Assembly: GCA_963747535.1 (NCBI GenBank)
Contig: CAVVFX010000006.1
Location: 62,001 to 126,000 of the forward strand
Length of the DNA: 64,000 nt
Reading direction: 5' to 3'
Origin: CAVVFX01 sp963747535
GTDB taxonomy: Bacteria > Acidobacteriota > Terriglobia > Bryobacterales > Bryobacteraceae
The notes under the pieces are model-generated. The model was not told where the DNA came from, searched no databases, and saw nothing but the letters and a program-made list of their open reading frames with translations. Both the position numbers and the translations under genes were made by a program. Shown in pieces: positions 44,970 through 54,169 of this stretch. Position 1 is the stretch's first letter, and each line of letters starts with the position of its first letter.

Positions 44970-45995
44970 CTAATCGATAGAAATCTTGCGCAAAAGACGG
45001 AAATCGCTGAGCATTCGGCCCGTCCCGAGCACGACTGAGGCCAGAGGATCATCGGCGATGGAAACGGGTAAGCCCGTCTCTTCGCGGATTCTCCGGTCAA
45101 GGTTTTTCAGCATGGCACCGCCGCCGGTCAGCACGATTCCGCGGTCGCTGATGTCGGCGCTCAACTCGGGCGGTGTGCGTTCGAGCGCCACACGGATGGC
45201 GTTCATAATAGTCGCCACGCATTCCGCGAGCGACTCCCGAATCTCACTGTCGTCAATGGTGATGGTCTTGGGCACGCCTTCGATCAAGTTCCGGCCCTTG
45301 ATCTCCATAGTAATCGGCTTATCGAGCGGATAGGCGGATCCGATTTCGATCTTGATCGCCTCCGCCGTGCGCTCGCCGATCAGCAGATTGTATTTACGCT
45401 TCAGGAACTGCATGATCGCGTCGTCCATCTCGTTACCGGCGACCCGCACGGACCGGGAATAAACGATGCCCGAGAGCGAAATCACCGCAACGTCCGTGGT
45501 CCCGCCGCCAATGTCCACCACCATGTTTCCGGATGGCTCGGTGATCGGCAGACCGGCGCCGATGGCGGCGACCATGGCCTGCTCAACCAAGTGCACTTCA
45601 CTGGCCTTTGCGCGGTAGGCTGAATCCATGACTGCGCGTTTTTCTACTTGTGTGATTTCGCTCGGAACGCCGATCACGATCCGGGGATGCACGAGCATTT
45701 TGCGATTATGCGCCTTCTGAATGAAATAATTCAGCATGCGCTCGGTGACTTTGAAATCCGCGATGACGCCGTCTTTCATGGGCTTGATCGCCACGATGTT
45801 GCCGGGCGTGCGGCCCAGCATCTCTTTGGCTTCCTTGCCGACGGCTTCCACTTCGCCCGTATTCTTATTCAGTGCAACGATGGACGGCTCGTTCACGACA
45901 ATGCCTTTACCTTTCGCAAAAACCAAAGTATTGGCCGTCCCGAGGTCGATTGCAAGATCAGACGAAAACAGACTGAACAACGAACGAAGATTCAT
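44970..45995 (-). CDS. mreB: Rod shape-determining actin-like protein MreB
   Basis: 341 residues, the normal length. SDLAIDLGTANTLVFAKGKG (phosphate-1 loop), NMVVDIGGGTTDVAVISLSG (phosphate-2) and GIVLTGGGAMLKNLDRRI (adenosine motif) identify it. It polymerises under the membrane and guides lateral-wall synthesis. mreB-mreC-mreD form one operon on the minus strand; the PBP2-RodA pair sits elsewhere in this window. Confidence 0.96.
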   Translation of the reverse strand: MNLRSLFSLFSSDLAIDLGTANTLVFAKGKGIVVNEPSIVALNKNTGEVEAVGKEAKEMLGRTPGNIVAIKPMKDGVIADFKVTERMLNYFIQKAHNRKMLVHPRIVIGVPSEITQVEKRAVMDSAYRAKASEVHLVEQAMVAAIGAGLPITEPSGNMVVDIGGGTTDVAVISLSGIVYSRSVRVAGNEMDDAIMQFLKRKYNLLIGERTAEAIKIEIGSAYPLDKPITMEIKGRNLIEGVPKTITIDDSEIRESLAECVATIMNAIRVALERTPPELSADISDRGIVLTGGGAMLKNLDRRIREETGLPVSIADDPLASVVLGTGRMLSDFRLLRKISID

Positions 45996-46064
45996 GTATG
46001 CGCTTCAATTTTAAGGAGAAAGAGTGGTGCGATGAAATTATCATCGTAGCACGTGCGTCATGTG

Positions 46065-46153
46065 CCGTTATCCGTTATCCGTTATCCGTTCGCCGCGCTT
46101 TGTTATCCGTTGTGAGCCTTCGGCAAACTGGGAACGGATTACCGATAACGGAC
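46065..46153. repeat. CCGTTAT tandem heptamer and inverted repeat upstream of mreB
   Basis: CCGTTAT is repeated three times head to tail (46065-46085) and continues CCGTTC. The reverse complement of 46133-46151 matches 46072-46090 at 17 of 19 bases, so the region can fold into a long hairpin with a loop of about 42 nt; a further TTATCCGT lies in the loop. It occupies the 173 bp between mreB (leaving leftwards) and the protease gene that ends at 46169. Confidence 0.7.
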
Positions 46154-46168
46154 GATGGAGAACGATGA

Positions 46169-47911
46169 CTATTTCCGGACCACCAGGATACTCTGGGACG
46201 CCACGTTGCCCGCCGCGTCGTATGCGCGTAGCGTCACGATGTTATTCCCGACCACGAGCGGGATCGCACTGGCGGTCCAGGTAGTGGTGCCGGCCGCATT
46301 TCCGCTACCCCAGGGGGCCTGCCAGGTTACTTTGGTCACCCCAACGTTGTCGGAGGCAGTTCCGCTGACATTGATGGTGCCCGACGTAGTGGTGACCGTG
46401 GTAGCGGCCGGTGAGGAGATCGTAATTCTCGGGGGAGTGACATCAGGAGTGGACGCCGGAGGAGCGGACCGGGTCACCGTTACGGTCTCGACAACTTTGC
46501 GTGAAGAGTCCGCCGCCGTAACGGTGATGATGTTGCTGCCCATCGTCAGAGGAACTGCTGCGATCGTCCACTGTGCGGATCCGGATGCTGTCCCGCTGGC
46601 ACCTTGACCCGTCTGCCACGTCACCTGTTCGCTGCCGATGGCTCCGGTGGTTGTCCCGGCGATGGCTATCGTGGCACTGCCGGTAGTCGAGTTGGCGGAC
46701 GGCTTAGTGATATTGAGCGTCAACGGCGGAGTGGTTGTAGCGGCTGACGCACTTCCCTGGACAGATCCGTAGAGGGACTGGATGCCGGCGATATCGTCCG
46801 ACGAGATTTTCTCGCCCAAGGAGTAATAGGGATACATCAGCGCCTCCGGTTGATCGACGTGGGCGAGGCCCAGCGCGTGTCCGGCTTCATGCAGCGCGAC
46901 GGTGAAGAGATCGGTATCGGCTCCGATGTGCCAGTTCTCACTGCCGTCGAAATGCATGTCTCCGGCAATGGACTCGGCGTTGGGCGGTGCAGGAAAGAAC
47001 GTGTGAGCCAGGATGCCGCCGGGTCCGTCGAACGGATACCCATCGCCATGATCATACTCGGCAAACCAGATATACACCGTGCGCGTGGCAGTGGCGCTCT
47101 CGCCGGCCACAAACTTGACCGGCGCATATTGAGTCCAGGAATTGAGCGCCTGTAGAATCGCCTGAGTCGCCTGCGAGGAATCCAGTTTCGGCGTAAGGGG
47201 GCCGAATACATAAGAGAGCGTCACCTGGCCGGACGCATCTTTTGGCCAGCCCGACCCTGAAGTTACGTACATCGGCGTCACGCCACCCGACGTCAACGCT
47301 CCGGCACAATGACCGACGTGCACGCCATGGATCAGATCACGCGACGCCGGAAAAATATACGCCACTTCGTCCCATTGAGCCAGCCCCGACAACCGGTTCA
47401 GGTCCCCTGACAGCAATAAGTGCGACTTGAGCAGATCGGGGCGCGCGTGCACCTGGAAACCCGCGGCCTCGGCCAGGCGTCGCGCGTCCTGAACGTCCAC
47501 GTCCGGAAAAAACTCTGCGACGAACCAGCCTTCCAGCTCCCTTGAATGCTCAAGTAGCGGGCTGACCTTATAGCTGGGCTCCAGACGGCCGGCCCAGGCG
47601 ACATCGAGCCCGGCATCGAACCCGTGCAGGGAAAAATCGTCCGGCACTGACAATGCCACGCCGAAATCCGGCACGGCTCCCACTACGAATGCGCCCTTTT
47701 GATTCAGTTCCTGAATCATCCGGTCATTTACCGCGTAGCGAAACTGCAGGATCAGGTGCGAGCGACCGGCCGTCCAACGGGGACCGGGAGCCTCCAGGGC
47801 CTCGACACGACGAGAGCCCGGCTCAACCTCCAGCTTTTTGAGATGAAGCGATTGACCGCTCAGAATCCAGGGAAGGATCAGGACAGGAATCAGCTTGTTT
47901 ACAGCCGTCAT
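46169..47911 (-). CDS. Secreted matrixin-like zinc metalloprotease with two Ig-like domains
   Basis: 580 residues with a signal peptide (LIPVLILPWILSGQ). The prodomain-like region (about 20-190) is followed by a catalytic domain with HEAGHALGLAH (near 337-347, three zinc His and the catalytic Glu) and a Met-turn in ALMYPYYS, the M10 metzincin arrangement. After about 395 come two tandem beta-sandwich modules, each with a SGxASDNVGVTKVTW-like core and ending in IITVTAAD or IVTLRAYDAAGN, as in surface-bound carbohydrate- or protein-binding repeats. It probably degrades external protein; the substrate is unknown. Confidence 0.85.
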   Translation of the reverse strand: MTAVNKLIPVLILPWILSGQSLHLKKLEVEPGSRRVEALEAPGPRWTAGRSHLILQFRYAVNDRMIQELNQKGAFVVGAVPDFGVALSVPDDFSLHGFDAGLDVAWAGRLEPSYKVSPLLEHSRELEGWFVAEFFPDVDVQDARRLAEAAGFQVHARPDLLKSHLLLSGDLNRLSGLAQWDEVAYIFPASRDLIHGVHVGHCAGALTSGGVTPMYVTSGSGWPKDASGQVTLSYVFGPLTPKLDSSQATQAILQALNSWTQYAPVKFVAGESATATRTVYIWFAEYDHGDGYPFDGPGGILAHTFFPAPPNAESIAGDMHFDGSENWHIGADTDLFTVALHEAGHALGLAHVDQPEALMYPYYSLGEKISSDDIAGIQSLYGSVQGSASAATTTPPLTLNITKPSANSTTGSATIAIAGTTTGAIGSEQVTWQTGQGASGTASGSAQWTIAAVPLTMGSNIITVTAADSSRKVVETVTVTRSAPPASTPDVTPPRITISSPAATTVTTTSGTINVSGTASDNVGVTKVTWQAPWGSGNAAGTTTWTASAIPLVVGNNIVTLRAYDAAGNVASQSILVVRK

Positions 47912-47969
47912 GCTTTTTTATCGGAGGCAGGTGAGAATTCCTGCATATCTCGCCCACTAATTAGCGTGT

Positions 47970-50681
47970 ATGGGTAAATACCTGTCAGCGGACCCTATAT
48001 TTACTGAGCAGCGGCCCTTAGAGAGCGGTAACGCGACTCAAGGGTGGCGGAGGAGCGTGGTACTTTGCCTGCTCCTCATCCCGTGGGCTCCGGTACCCGC
48101 GTGCGCTATCTCGACGTACCAGATCGAGACTGTAGCCGGCAGCAATTCCATTGGCGATAATGGCCCCGCCGGGCTCGCGTCCCTGGCCGACGCCGAGGGC
48201 GTCTGTGCAGATGCTGCAGGTAACATCTATGTCGCGGACGGGGTCAATAACCGGGTCCGTAAGATAGACATCCTGGGAACCATCACTACGATTGCCGGTA
48301 ACGGCACGGCTGGTTCAGCCGGCGACGGCGGACCGGCTACCCAGGCGCAATTGCAGCAGCCCTACGGGATTACGGTGGACCCGGCGGGCAACCTGTACAT
48401 CGCCGACCTGGGGAATAACCGGATCCGGAAGGTCTCGCCGAACGGGATCATCACGACCTTCCCAAGCACTTCGCTGAACGCCCCGCGGAATGTAGCACTG
48501 GACGCCGCGGGTAACGTGTATATCGCGGAGTTCGGGGGCAACCGTATCCTCCGGGTCGACAGCAAAGGGGGCGTGACCGTCGTGGCGGGGATTGGGGTCG
48601 CGGGATTCGACGCCGAGAGCGCTCCGGCCACGGCCACGCGGATCAACGCGCCGGCCGGCATGTTTATCGATAGCTCCGGCACGCTTTATTTCGCGGACAG
48701 CGGCAACAGCCGCATCCGCAAAGTTGTCGCCGGCATACTCACTACCGTCCTGGGAGGTATTTCGGACAACACCAGCAACCCGGCGCAACTCTACCTGCCC
48801 ACCGCGGTGGTTGTGGATCCGGCCGGTGACCTGTGGGTGGCCGATAGCGGCAATCAGCGCGTGCGGAAGCTCAGCCAGAGCACCATTACCAGCGTTGCCG
48901 GTAACGGCACCGACCTGGCCTTCGATCCCGCCGGCAATGTCCTTGAAGTCGACGGCGGATTCCTGCAGCGCCTGATGCCGAACAATACGCTGGTCACCAT
49001 CGTCGGTGAGGTCTCCTTCAATTTCCATGGGGATGGTGGTCCGGCGACGAGTGCGGCGCTCAACGAGCCGATTGGCGTGACTGTCGATACTGGTGGAAAT
49101 TTGTGGATTGCGGATTTGGGCAACTACCGGGTTCGCAAGGTCACGTCCAACGGCTTCATCTCCACCGTCGCAGGCGGTAACATCACCGATGCCCTGCAAG
49201 GCCCAGCCGCGGTCACGCTCGACTCCGCGGGCACTCTCTATATCGCCGACCGGCCCAACTGCCAGATCCGCCGCTTACCCGTAAACGGTACGCTGCAGAT
49301 GTTCGCGGGAACCGGTACCCCAGGAAACGCGGGTGATGGCGGGCCGGCTGTACTGGCCCAACTTTACAATCCGAGCGGCCTCACTATCGACGGATTCGGC
49401 AACCTGATCGTCTCCGATACGGCCAACAGCCGCGTGCGGGAGATCCAGCCCAGCGGCTATATCGCGTCCTTCGCCGGGACGAACGTCCAGGGGTATTCCG
49501 GCAATTTCAGCAGCGCCCTGTCAGCCCAGTTCACTGTTCCCACCGGGCTGTGCACCGGACCCGATGGTGTCGTTTACATCGTGGACACGGGGAACCATAT
49601 GCTGCGACGCGTGTCGCTCGACGGCACCATCTCCGCGGTAGCCGGAATCGGGTTCCAGGGTTACACCGGCGATGGCGGCCCGGCGCTCAACGCGCGGTTG
49701 AGTTCGCCGCGGGGTTGCGCCGTGGACACGATCGGGGACATCTTCATCGCGGACATGGCGAACCATGCGATTCGCGTGGTAACCCCCGATGGGAATATCT
49801 CGACGCTCGCAGGGAACGGCAATCCTGGCTTCTCGGGAGACGGAGGGCCGGCCGCGCAAGCGCTGCTGCAGACTCCCTACGGGGTCGCCGTAGACTCACA
49901 GGGTAATGTGTACGTGGCGGATACCGGCAACAACCGCATCCGGCGCTTGACGCCATCTGTCCCGCTGCTCGGAGAAGCGACTCAAACGCTGGGTTTCGGC
50001 AACGCCGCATCGCTGCTCAGCGGAGCGGTGGCATCGGGTTCGATTATTTCGCTCTTCGGCTCAGGTCTCGGACCGCTCAACGCCCTCACTGCGACGCTCC
50101 AATCCCCCACGATTCTGGCCACGCAGCTAGGCCAGACCAAGGTCCTGTTCGACAACACACCGGCTGCGCTCTTCTATGTTCAGGACAGTCAGATCAACGC
50201 GCAGGTCCCGTTCGAGACGGCCGGGCACAGCACCGTGAAGATGCAAGTGCTCGTCAATGGCATCACGATCGGTTCGACCAGTGTCTCGATTGCCGCGGCT
50301 GCGCCGGGAATCTTCACGTGGAACGGCGGCACGGGTCCCGCGATTGCGCTGAACGCAGACGGCAGCCTGAACGGCGCGGCTACACCGGCTGCCCAGTCGT
50401 CGACTGTTATCGTGTATGGGACCGGCGGAGGGTCAACCAATCCTGCCGGGGTGGACGGGCGGATCCCGGGCACACACCAGACCGCGCTCGTCTTACCGGT
50501 CAGCGCGACCGTTGGGGGGCAACCGGCGAGCGTGACGTGGGCCGGAGATGCGTCCGGCAACCCGGGGATGACCGAGTTTGACGTCGTCATCCCTTCCAAC
50601 GCTCTCTCAGGTCCGCAGCCGATCGTGGTGACGATTGCGGGAAGCAGCAGCCAGAATGGCGTTGTGGTTTACGTCCATTAG
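47970..50681 (+). CDS. Secreted NHL-repeat propeller protein with a Solibacter-type C-terminal domain
   Basis: 903 residues; the signal segment is internal to the first 50 (RRSVVLCLLLIPWAPVPACA), so a start further downstream is possible (a GTG at 48057 follows GGCGGAGGAG, though closely). About 12 NHL repeats fill 55-655; each has a PxGVxVDxxGNxYVADxxNxRIRK core and many have a GNGTAGxxGDGGPA-type link. From about 665 the chain changes to a beta-rich domain (SGSIISLFGSGLG, VLFDNTPAALFYVQDSQINAQVPFE, VIVYGTGGG) that matches my recollection of the repeated C-terminal domain described from Solibacter. Function unknown; binding or adhesion at the cell surface is likely. Confidence 0.82.
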   Translation: MGKYLSADPIFTEQRPLESGNATQGWRRSVVLCLLLIPWAPVPACAISTYQIETVAGSNSIGDNGPAGLASLADAEGVCADAAGNIYVADGVNNRVRKIDILGTITTIAGNGTAGSAGDGGPATQAQLQQPYGITVDPAGNLYIADLGNNRIRKVSPNGIITTFPSTSLNAPRNVALDAAGNVYIAEFGGNRILRVDSKGGVTVVAGIGVAGFDAESAPATATRINAPAGMFIDSSGTLYFADSGNSRIRKVVAGILTTVLGGISDNTSNPAQLYLPTAVVVDPAGDLWVADSGNQRVRKLSQSTITSVAGNGTDLAFDPAGNVLEVDGGFLQRLMPNNTLVTIVGEVSFNFHGDGGPATSAALNEPIGVTVDTGGNLWIADLGNYRVRKVTSNGFISTVAGGNITDALQGPAAVTLDSAGTLYIADRPNCQIRRLPVNGTLQMFAGTGTPGNAGDGGPAVLAQLYNPSGLTIDGFGNLIVSDTANSRVREIQPSGYIASFAGTNVQGYSGNFSSALSAQFTVPTGLCTGPDGVVYIVDTGNHMLRRVSLDGTISAVAGIGFQGYTGDGGPALNARLSSPRGCAVDTIGDIFIADMANHAIRVVTPDGNISTLAGNGNPGFSGDGGPAAQALLQTPYGVAVDSQGNVYVADTGNNRIRRLTPSVPLLGEATQTLGFGNAASLLSGAVASGSIISLFGSGLGPLNALTATLQSPTILATQLGQTKVLFDNTPAALFYVQDSQINAQVPFETAGHSTVKMQVLVNGITIGSTSVSIAAAAPGIFTWNGGTGPAIALNADGSLNGAATPAAQSSTVIVYGTGGGSTNPAGVDGRIPGTHQTALVLPVSATVGGQPASVTWAGDASGNPGMTEFDVVIPSNALSGPQPIVVTIAGSSSQNGVVVYVH

Positions 50682-50777
50682 GACATCGCCTCGCGAGGCT
50701 TGCTTGCCGGGCACGAGATGCAGGTGAAACATCCCAGCGGGCAGAAGAGGGGCTGGCGCGTGGCCGAACGACTGCTG

Positions 50778-50819
50778 CGCAGCCGGGCAGACCACAAAAA
50801 ACGATGATCTGCCCCACGG
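50778..50819 (+). repeat. R2 hairpin repeat, copy 5
   Basis: CGCAGCC, GGGCAGACCA (50785-50794), loop CAAAAAACGA, TGATCTGCCC (50805-50814, one mismatch) and CACGG. It lies in the 216 bp between the convergent NHL-protein and cytochrome genes; nothing else is supported in that gap. Confidence 0.75.
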
Positions 50820-50897
50820 CAGGCCAAGGGCCTGCACCGCAGGAAATGGCTAAACTTCGGAGGGGCACCCGGTGACATCCGCGCGTGTCGAGCAAGG

Positions 50898-51371
50898 TCA
50901 GTTTCTTTCTTCGTGACACGCGGTGCAGTCGATGGGGGCTTTGTGTTGGCGATGGCACTCCATGCAGGACCCCATCGAGATATTGATCTCGCGAAACAAC
51001 GCGTCACGCTGCTCGACGTGGCCGTGACAGGTCTCACAGGTCGCTCCACTGGCGAGGTGCGTCTTGTGACTGAAGTCCACATAGGCGGGGATCCGGTAGA
51101 CGCGCACCCAGGGAATGTCGCGATTCTGTGCCGCGAAGCCGGCGAGCTTCTGGATGGCGGGGCTGTCGGTCTTGATCGATGAATGGCATTGCATGCAGAC
51201 GGACGCCGCGGCAATTCCCATCGACTCGCCGGGGTCGCGATTGGCATGGCACATCTTGCACTGCAGCTTCATCGCGAGGTGCTGCTTGTGGCTGAAAGGG
51301 ATCGGCTGCGCGGGCGGCGGAGGGGGCGCAGTAGCCGCAGCTTGAAAAAACCAAAATAGCGCTACGATCAT
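50898..51371 (-). CDS. Small exported five-haem c-type cytochrome
   Basis: 157 residues from the ATG at 51371, which overlaps the stop of the GMC gene (ATGA); upstream codons read as shadow. A hydrophobic leader (MIVALFWFFQAAATA) and a Pro-rich linker precede five CXXCH sites: CKMCH, CMQCH, CETCH, CMECH and CTACH. Distal His candidates occur in PFSHKQHL and DFSHKTHL, a class III (c3/c7) pattern. It is likely the electron acceptor of the flavoprotein encoded before it and passes electrons to the respiratory chain. Confidence 0.87.
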   Translation of the reverse strand: MIVALFWFFQAAATAPPPPPAQPIPFSHKQHLAMKLQCKMCHANRDPGESMGIAAASVCMQCHSSIKTDSPAIQKLAGFAAQNRDIPWVRVYRIPAYVDFSHKTHLASGATCETCHGHVEQRDALFREINISMGSCMECHRQHKAPIDCTACHEERN

Positions 51372-52933
51372 AACGCCCCTGCACGCATCTGGCCGGCCAT
51401 GTAGTCCGCGGCGCGCATGGAGAGGGCCAGAATCGTGAGCGTCGGATTCTGCGAGCCGCCCGAGACGAAGCTGCTGCCGTCGACCACAAACAGGTTCTTG
51501 ATGTCGTGGCTCTGGTTCCACTTGTTGAGCACCGACGTCTTGGGGTCGTTGCCCATGCGGCAGGTGCCGATCTCATGAATGCTCTCGCCGGGCGGGACCA
51601 TGTGCGGATGTTTGGCGAGAACTTCGAAGCCCGCGGCGCGGCAGATCTCATCCAGCGTGTGCATGGCGTCTTTGGCCATTTCGAATTCGTTCTCGGTGTA
51701 CTGGTGCTCGATGTGCAGCGCGGGGATGCCCCAGGCGTCTTGCACCTCTTTGTCGATTCGGACGTGGTTCTCTTTGCGCGCCAGCACTTCGCCCATGGCG
51801 GTCATGCCGAAGCTGGCGCCGGCGTCGCGCGCGGTCAGTTGGCGAAGTTGTTCGCCATAGGCGGGATAGTATTTGGGATGGGGCGTTCCTCCGCTCGAAA
51901 AATCGACGGAATAGCCTCGAATAAAGCGTTTATCCTTCTCCGGCCTGTCGAGATTGCGGAAGCGCGGGATGTAGCCGCCGCCTCCCATGAGACCGCGGCG
52001 AGCCTTCCCGTCGCGCGCTTCGGGCACCACGGCCTGTACGATGTTCTTCACGTAGAACTGATCGTGCAGATAGTGGCCCAGGATGCCGCTCGAATTGGCC
52101 AGCCCTGAATTGAGCAGCAGCCGCGTGCTCTCGAGGGTCGAAGCACCCACTACCACCACGCGCGCTTTGGCGTGGAGTTCGCGGCGCGAGTGGCGATCGA
52201 CGAAGTTGGCCCCGTTGACGAGGCCGGTGTTCTTGTCGACGGTTAATTCGCGAACGATGGCGTCGGGCACGATGCTGAGATTGCCGGTCGCGAGCGCGTC
52301 GGGCAACAGCAGGTTCGCCGAACTGGCAAGTTGGCCGGTGGCGCGCCGTGCTTTGGTGGTCGGGATCCCGCGCTGCTTGCAGGCGCCGACAAAACGCGCG
52401 ACGCTTTCGCTGTCGGCGGAAGTGTCTTCGAGGAAATTGCCGTCCGGGATCTGCGGGATGCCGTCGCGGCGTCCGGCGACGCGGAAAAGCGGCTCGACCT
52501 GGTCGTAGTAAGGCGCGAGGTCCTGGTAGCGGACGGGCCAGTTCTCGCCGAAGCCGTCGATATCTTTGGAGGCGAAAACGTGATCGCTCAAGCGCCAGCA
52601 CGCCCGGCCCCACAGCATGGTTCTGCCGCCAATCAGGCGTACGCGCACCCAATAGTAGGGATCGTTGGGAGGATAGGTGTAGGGGTTCTGCTTCTCGTCG
52701 GCCCAGAGACTGGCATTGAACTCGCTGGCCTGCGTGACGTGAGGGAAGCGGCCGGGTTGGCCGAAACCGCGGTAGGGGAGTTCGTAGACGGGCTTCAGGG
52801 CGCGGTCGCGATTGAAGTCGACAGCGGGTCCGGCATCCAGCATGAGGCAGCGGACGCCTTTGCGCGTGAGGGTATAGGCGACCATACCGCCGGAAGCTCC
52901 CGAACCGATGATGAGGACGTCATAGTTGGTCAT
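51368..52933 (-). CDS. GMC-family flavoprotein dehydrogenase
   Basis: 521 residues from the ATG at 52933, just 9 bp after the preceding gene's stop; NYDVLIIGSGASGGMVAYTL is the FAD-binding Rossmann motif. GRTMLWGRACWR is the GMC signature region. Near the end SIHEIGTCRMGNDP and FVVDGSSFVSGGSQNPTLTILALSMRAADYM-type segments supply the catalytic His and the C-terminal FAD contact. It resembles the large subunit of gluconate 2-dehydrogenase and sugar or polyol dehydrogenases. With the small subunit before it and a multihaem cytochrome after it, it forms a membrane-associated periplasmic dehydrogenase; the substrate is not predictable. Confidence 0.88.
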   Translation of the reverse strand: MTNYDVLIIGSGASGGMVAYTLTRKGVRCLMLDAGPAVDFNRDRALKPVYELPYRGFGQPGRFPHVTQASEFNASLWADEKQNPYTYPPNDPYYWVRVRLIGGRTMLWGRACWRLSDHVFASKDIDGFGENWPVRYQDLAPYYDQVEPLFRVAGRRDGIPQIPDGNFLEDTSADSESVARFVGACKQRGIPTTKARRATGQLASSANLLLPDALATGNLSIVPDAIVRELTVDKNTGLVNGANFVDRHSRRELHAKARVVVVGASTLESTRLLLNSGLANSSGILGHYLHDQFYVKNIVQAVVPEARDGKARRGLMGGGGYIPRFRNLDRPEKDKRFIRGYSVDFSSGGTPHPKYYPAYGEQLRQLTARDAGASFGMTAMGEVLARKENHVRIDKEVQDAWGIPALHIEHQYTENEFEMAKDAMHTLDEICRAAGFEVLAKHPHMVPPGESIHEIGTCRMGNDPKTSVLNKWNQSHDIKNLFVVDGSSFVSGGSQNPTLTILALSMRAADYMAGQMRAGAL

Positions 52934-52941
52934 GGCGCTTT

Positions 52942-53523
52942 TCAGTAGAGGGGATACCAGAATTCGCCGACGCCACCCGCTCTGCGGCTGCCTTTGGAGG
53001 CGACGGAGATGAACTCGTAGGAGTTGCGGGTGGCTTCCAGGATGTCGATCTTGGCCGCGCGGAGGAAATTCTCGAGCGGGTCGGCGGGATCCTCGTAAGT
53101 CCAGGGCCGGCGCAGAGGTTCGAGAACGGCGGCACACTGCCCGGCGGCGAGAGCGGCGAACGGCTGGTTGTAGAGATGCGCGCTGGCGGAGTTCAGGCGG
53201 TCGAGTCCGACGCGGTAGAGGGTCTGGCGCGCGGGTGGCGACTGGCTCAGGAGGAAGTCGAGGAACTCGGCTGCGCGGGCCTCGCGCGCGCCGGGGGTTT
53301 GCCCGGAGGAGGGCTCAAAGAGATCGCAAAGATGGGTTAGCGTGTCGAACTGTTCTTTGGTGAAAAAGCGCGCGACAGGCTCCGCGGCGGCGTCGGGGAC
53401 AGAGAGTTCGACTTTAGGGGTCTCGTCGACTGCGCGCGGGGCTTCCTTCTGGGGAGTCTGGGCCGGCAGTGTAACGGCTGCTTGTGCGGCCAACAGGGAT
53501 TTGAGGGCGGTGCGACGATTCAT
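52942..53523 (-). CDS. Gluconate 2-dehydrogenase subunit 3-like small subunit
   Basis: 193 residues. MNRRTALKSLLAAQAAVTLP is a signal with twin Arg, so Tat export of the complex is likely, with the flavoprotein carried as a passenger. The helical body has FFTKEQFDTLTHLCDLFEPS and AAEFLDFLLSQSPPARQTLY, the typical Gluconate_2-dh3 pattern. It is first of the three-gene operon: small subunit, GMC flavoprotein, cytochrome. Confidence 0.85.
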   Translation of the reverse strand: MNRRTALKSLLAAQAAVTLPAQTPQKEAPRAVDETPKVELSVPDAAAEPVARFFTKEQFDTLTHLCDLFEPSSGQTPGAREARAAEFLDFLLSQSPPARQTLYRVGLDRLNSASAHLYNQPFAALAAGQCAAVLEPLRRPWTYEDPADPLENFLRAAKIDILEATRNSYEFISVASKGSRRAGGVGEFWYPLY

Positions 53524-53600
53524 GAGGGTGCGGGATTATTTTATCGCGAAACCCGGTCCGGATGAATCGCCGGCTGACACAATGGACAACGAACATTGTT

Positions 53601-54008
53601 TTACCAGCGGCCGATCTCGTGCCGGTTGTAGGCTTCCCGTAGCCGGCGAAGCTGTTCGGCGTCGTTCGACAGTGCATCGCGCGCCTCGCCCGAGAGATGA
53701 TTGTTGTCGAGTACGTGCTGGACGGCGGAGATGGAATCGTCGAGGTCGCCTTTGTCGAATTTCCCGTGGCTCCAGTCTTTAGCGAAATTGCGGAGCTGTT
53801 TCTCGGCATTGTTGAGACGTTCGCGCTCACCTTTCGAGAGATGCCACTGGTCGTAACCGCGGTTCAGGTCGGTGTGAACCTTGTCGACCAGAGAGTTGAC
53901 CGAATCCGGCTGGTAAGGCCCGCCGGGAGGGCCATATTGCGCGGGGGCCGGCGTTACGAATTTCAAGAAGGCGGCGGTAAACAGAATTGCCTTTAGTATC
54001 GATCGCAT
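53601..54008 (-). CDS. Small exported helical protein, unnamed family (paralogue of 8930-9406)
   Basis: 135 residues from the ATG at 54008 (CAGGAGC upstream); codons before it lack a signal peptide. MRSILKAILFTAAFLKFV is the signal, cut near PAQ, then a Gly/Pro-rich linker. The mature helices read LSKGERERLNNAEKQLRNFA, then DLDDSISAVQHVLDNNHLSG and EARDALSNDAEQLRRLREAY. The order of helices and the xRDxLxxDxxxL ending line up with the 8930-9406 product. No known function. Confidence 0.66.
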   Translation of the reverse strand: MRSILKAILFTAAFLKFVTPAPAQYGPPGGPYQPDSVNSLVDKVHTDLNRGYDQWHLSKGERERLNNAEKQLRNFAKDWSHGKFDKGDLDDSISAVQHVLDNNHLSGEARDALSNDAEQLRRLREAYNRHEIGRW

Positions 54009-54169
54009 AACTTCATTGCTCCTGCCCGAAGGCGCTGCAAACCGTTCACCAAAGCGGTAGCTGGAATGTTGCATTTGGTCCGGAATAGTGATTACTAACT
54101 TATTACACAACTATTACTCTCGGGTTTACCGGGCCGGTGTAGCATCAAGCCAGACAGGAATTCAAGATT

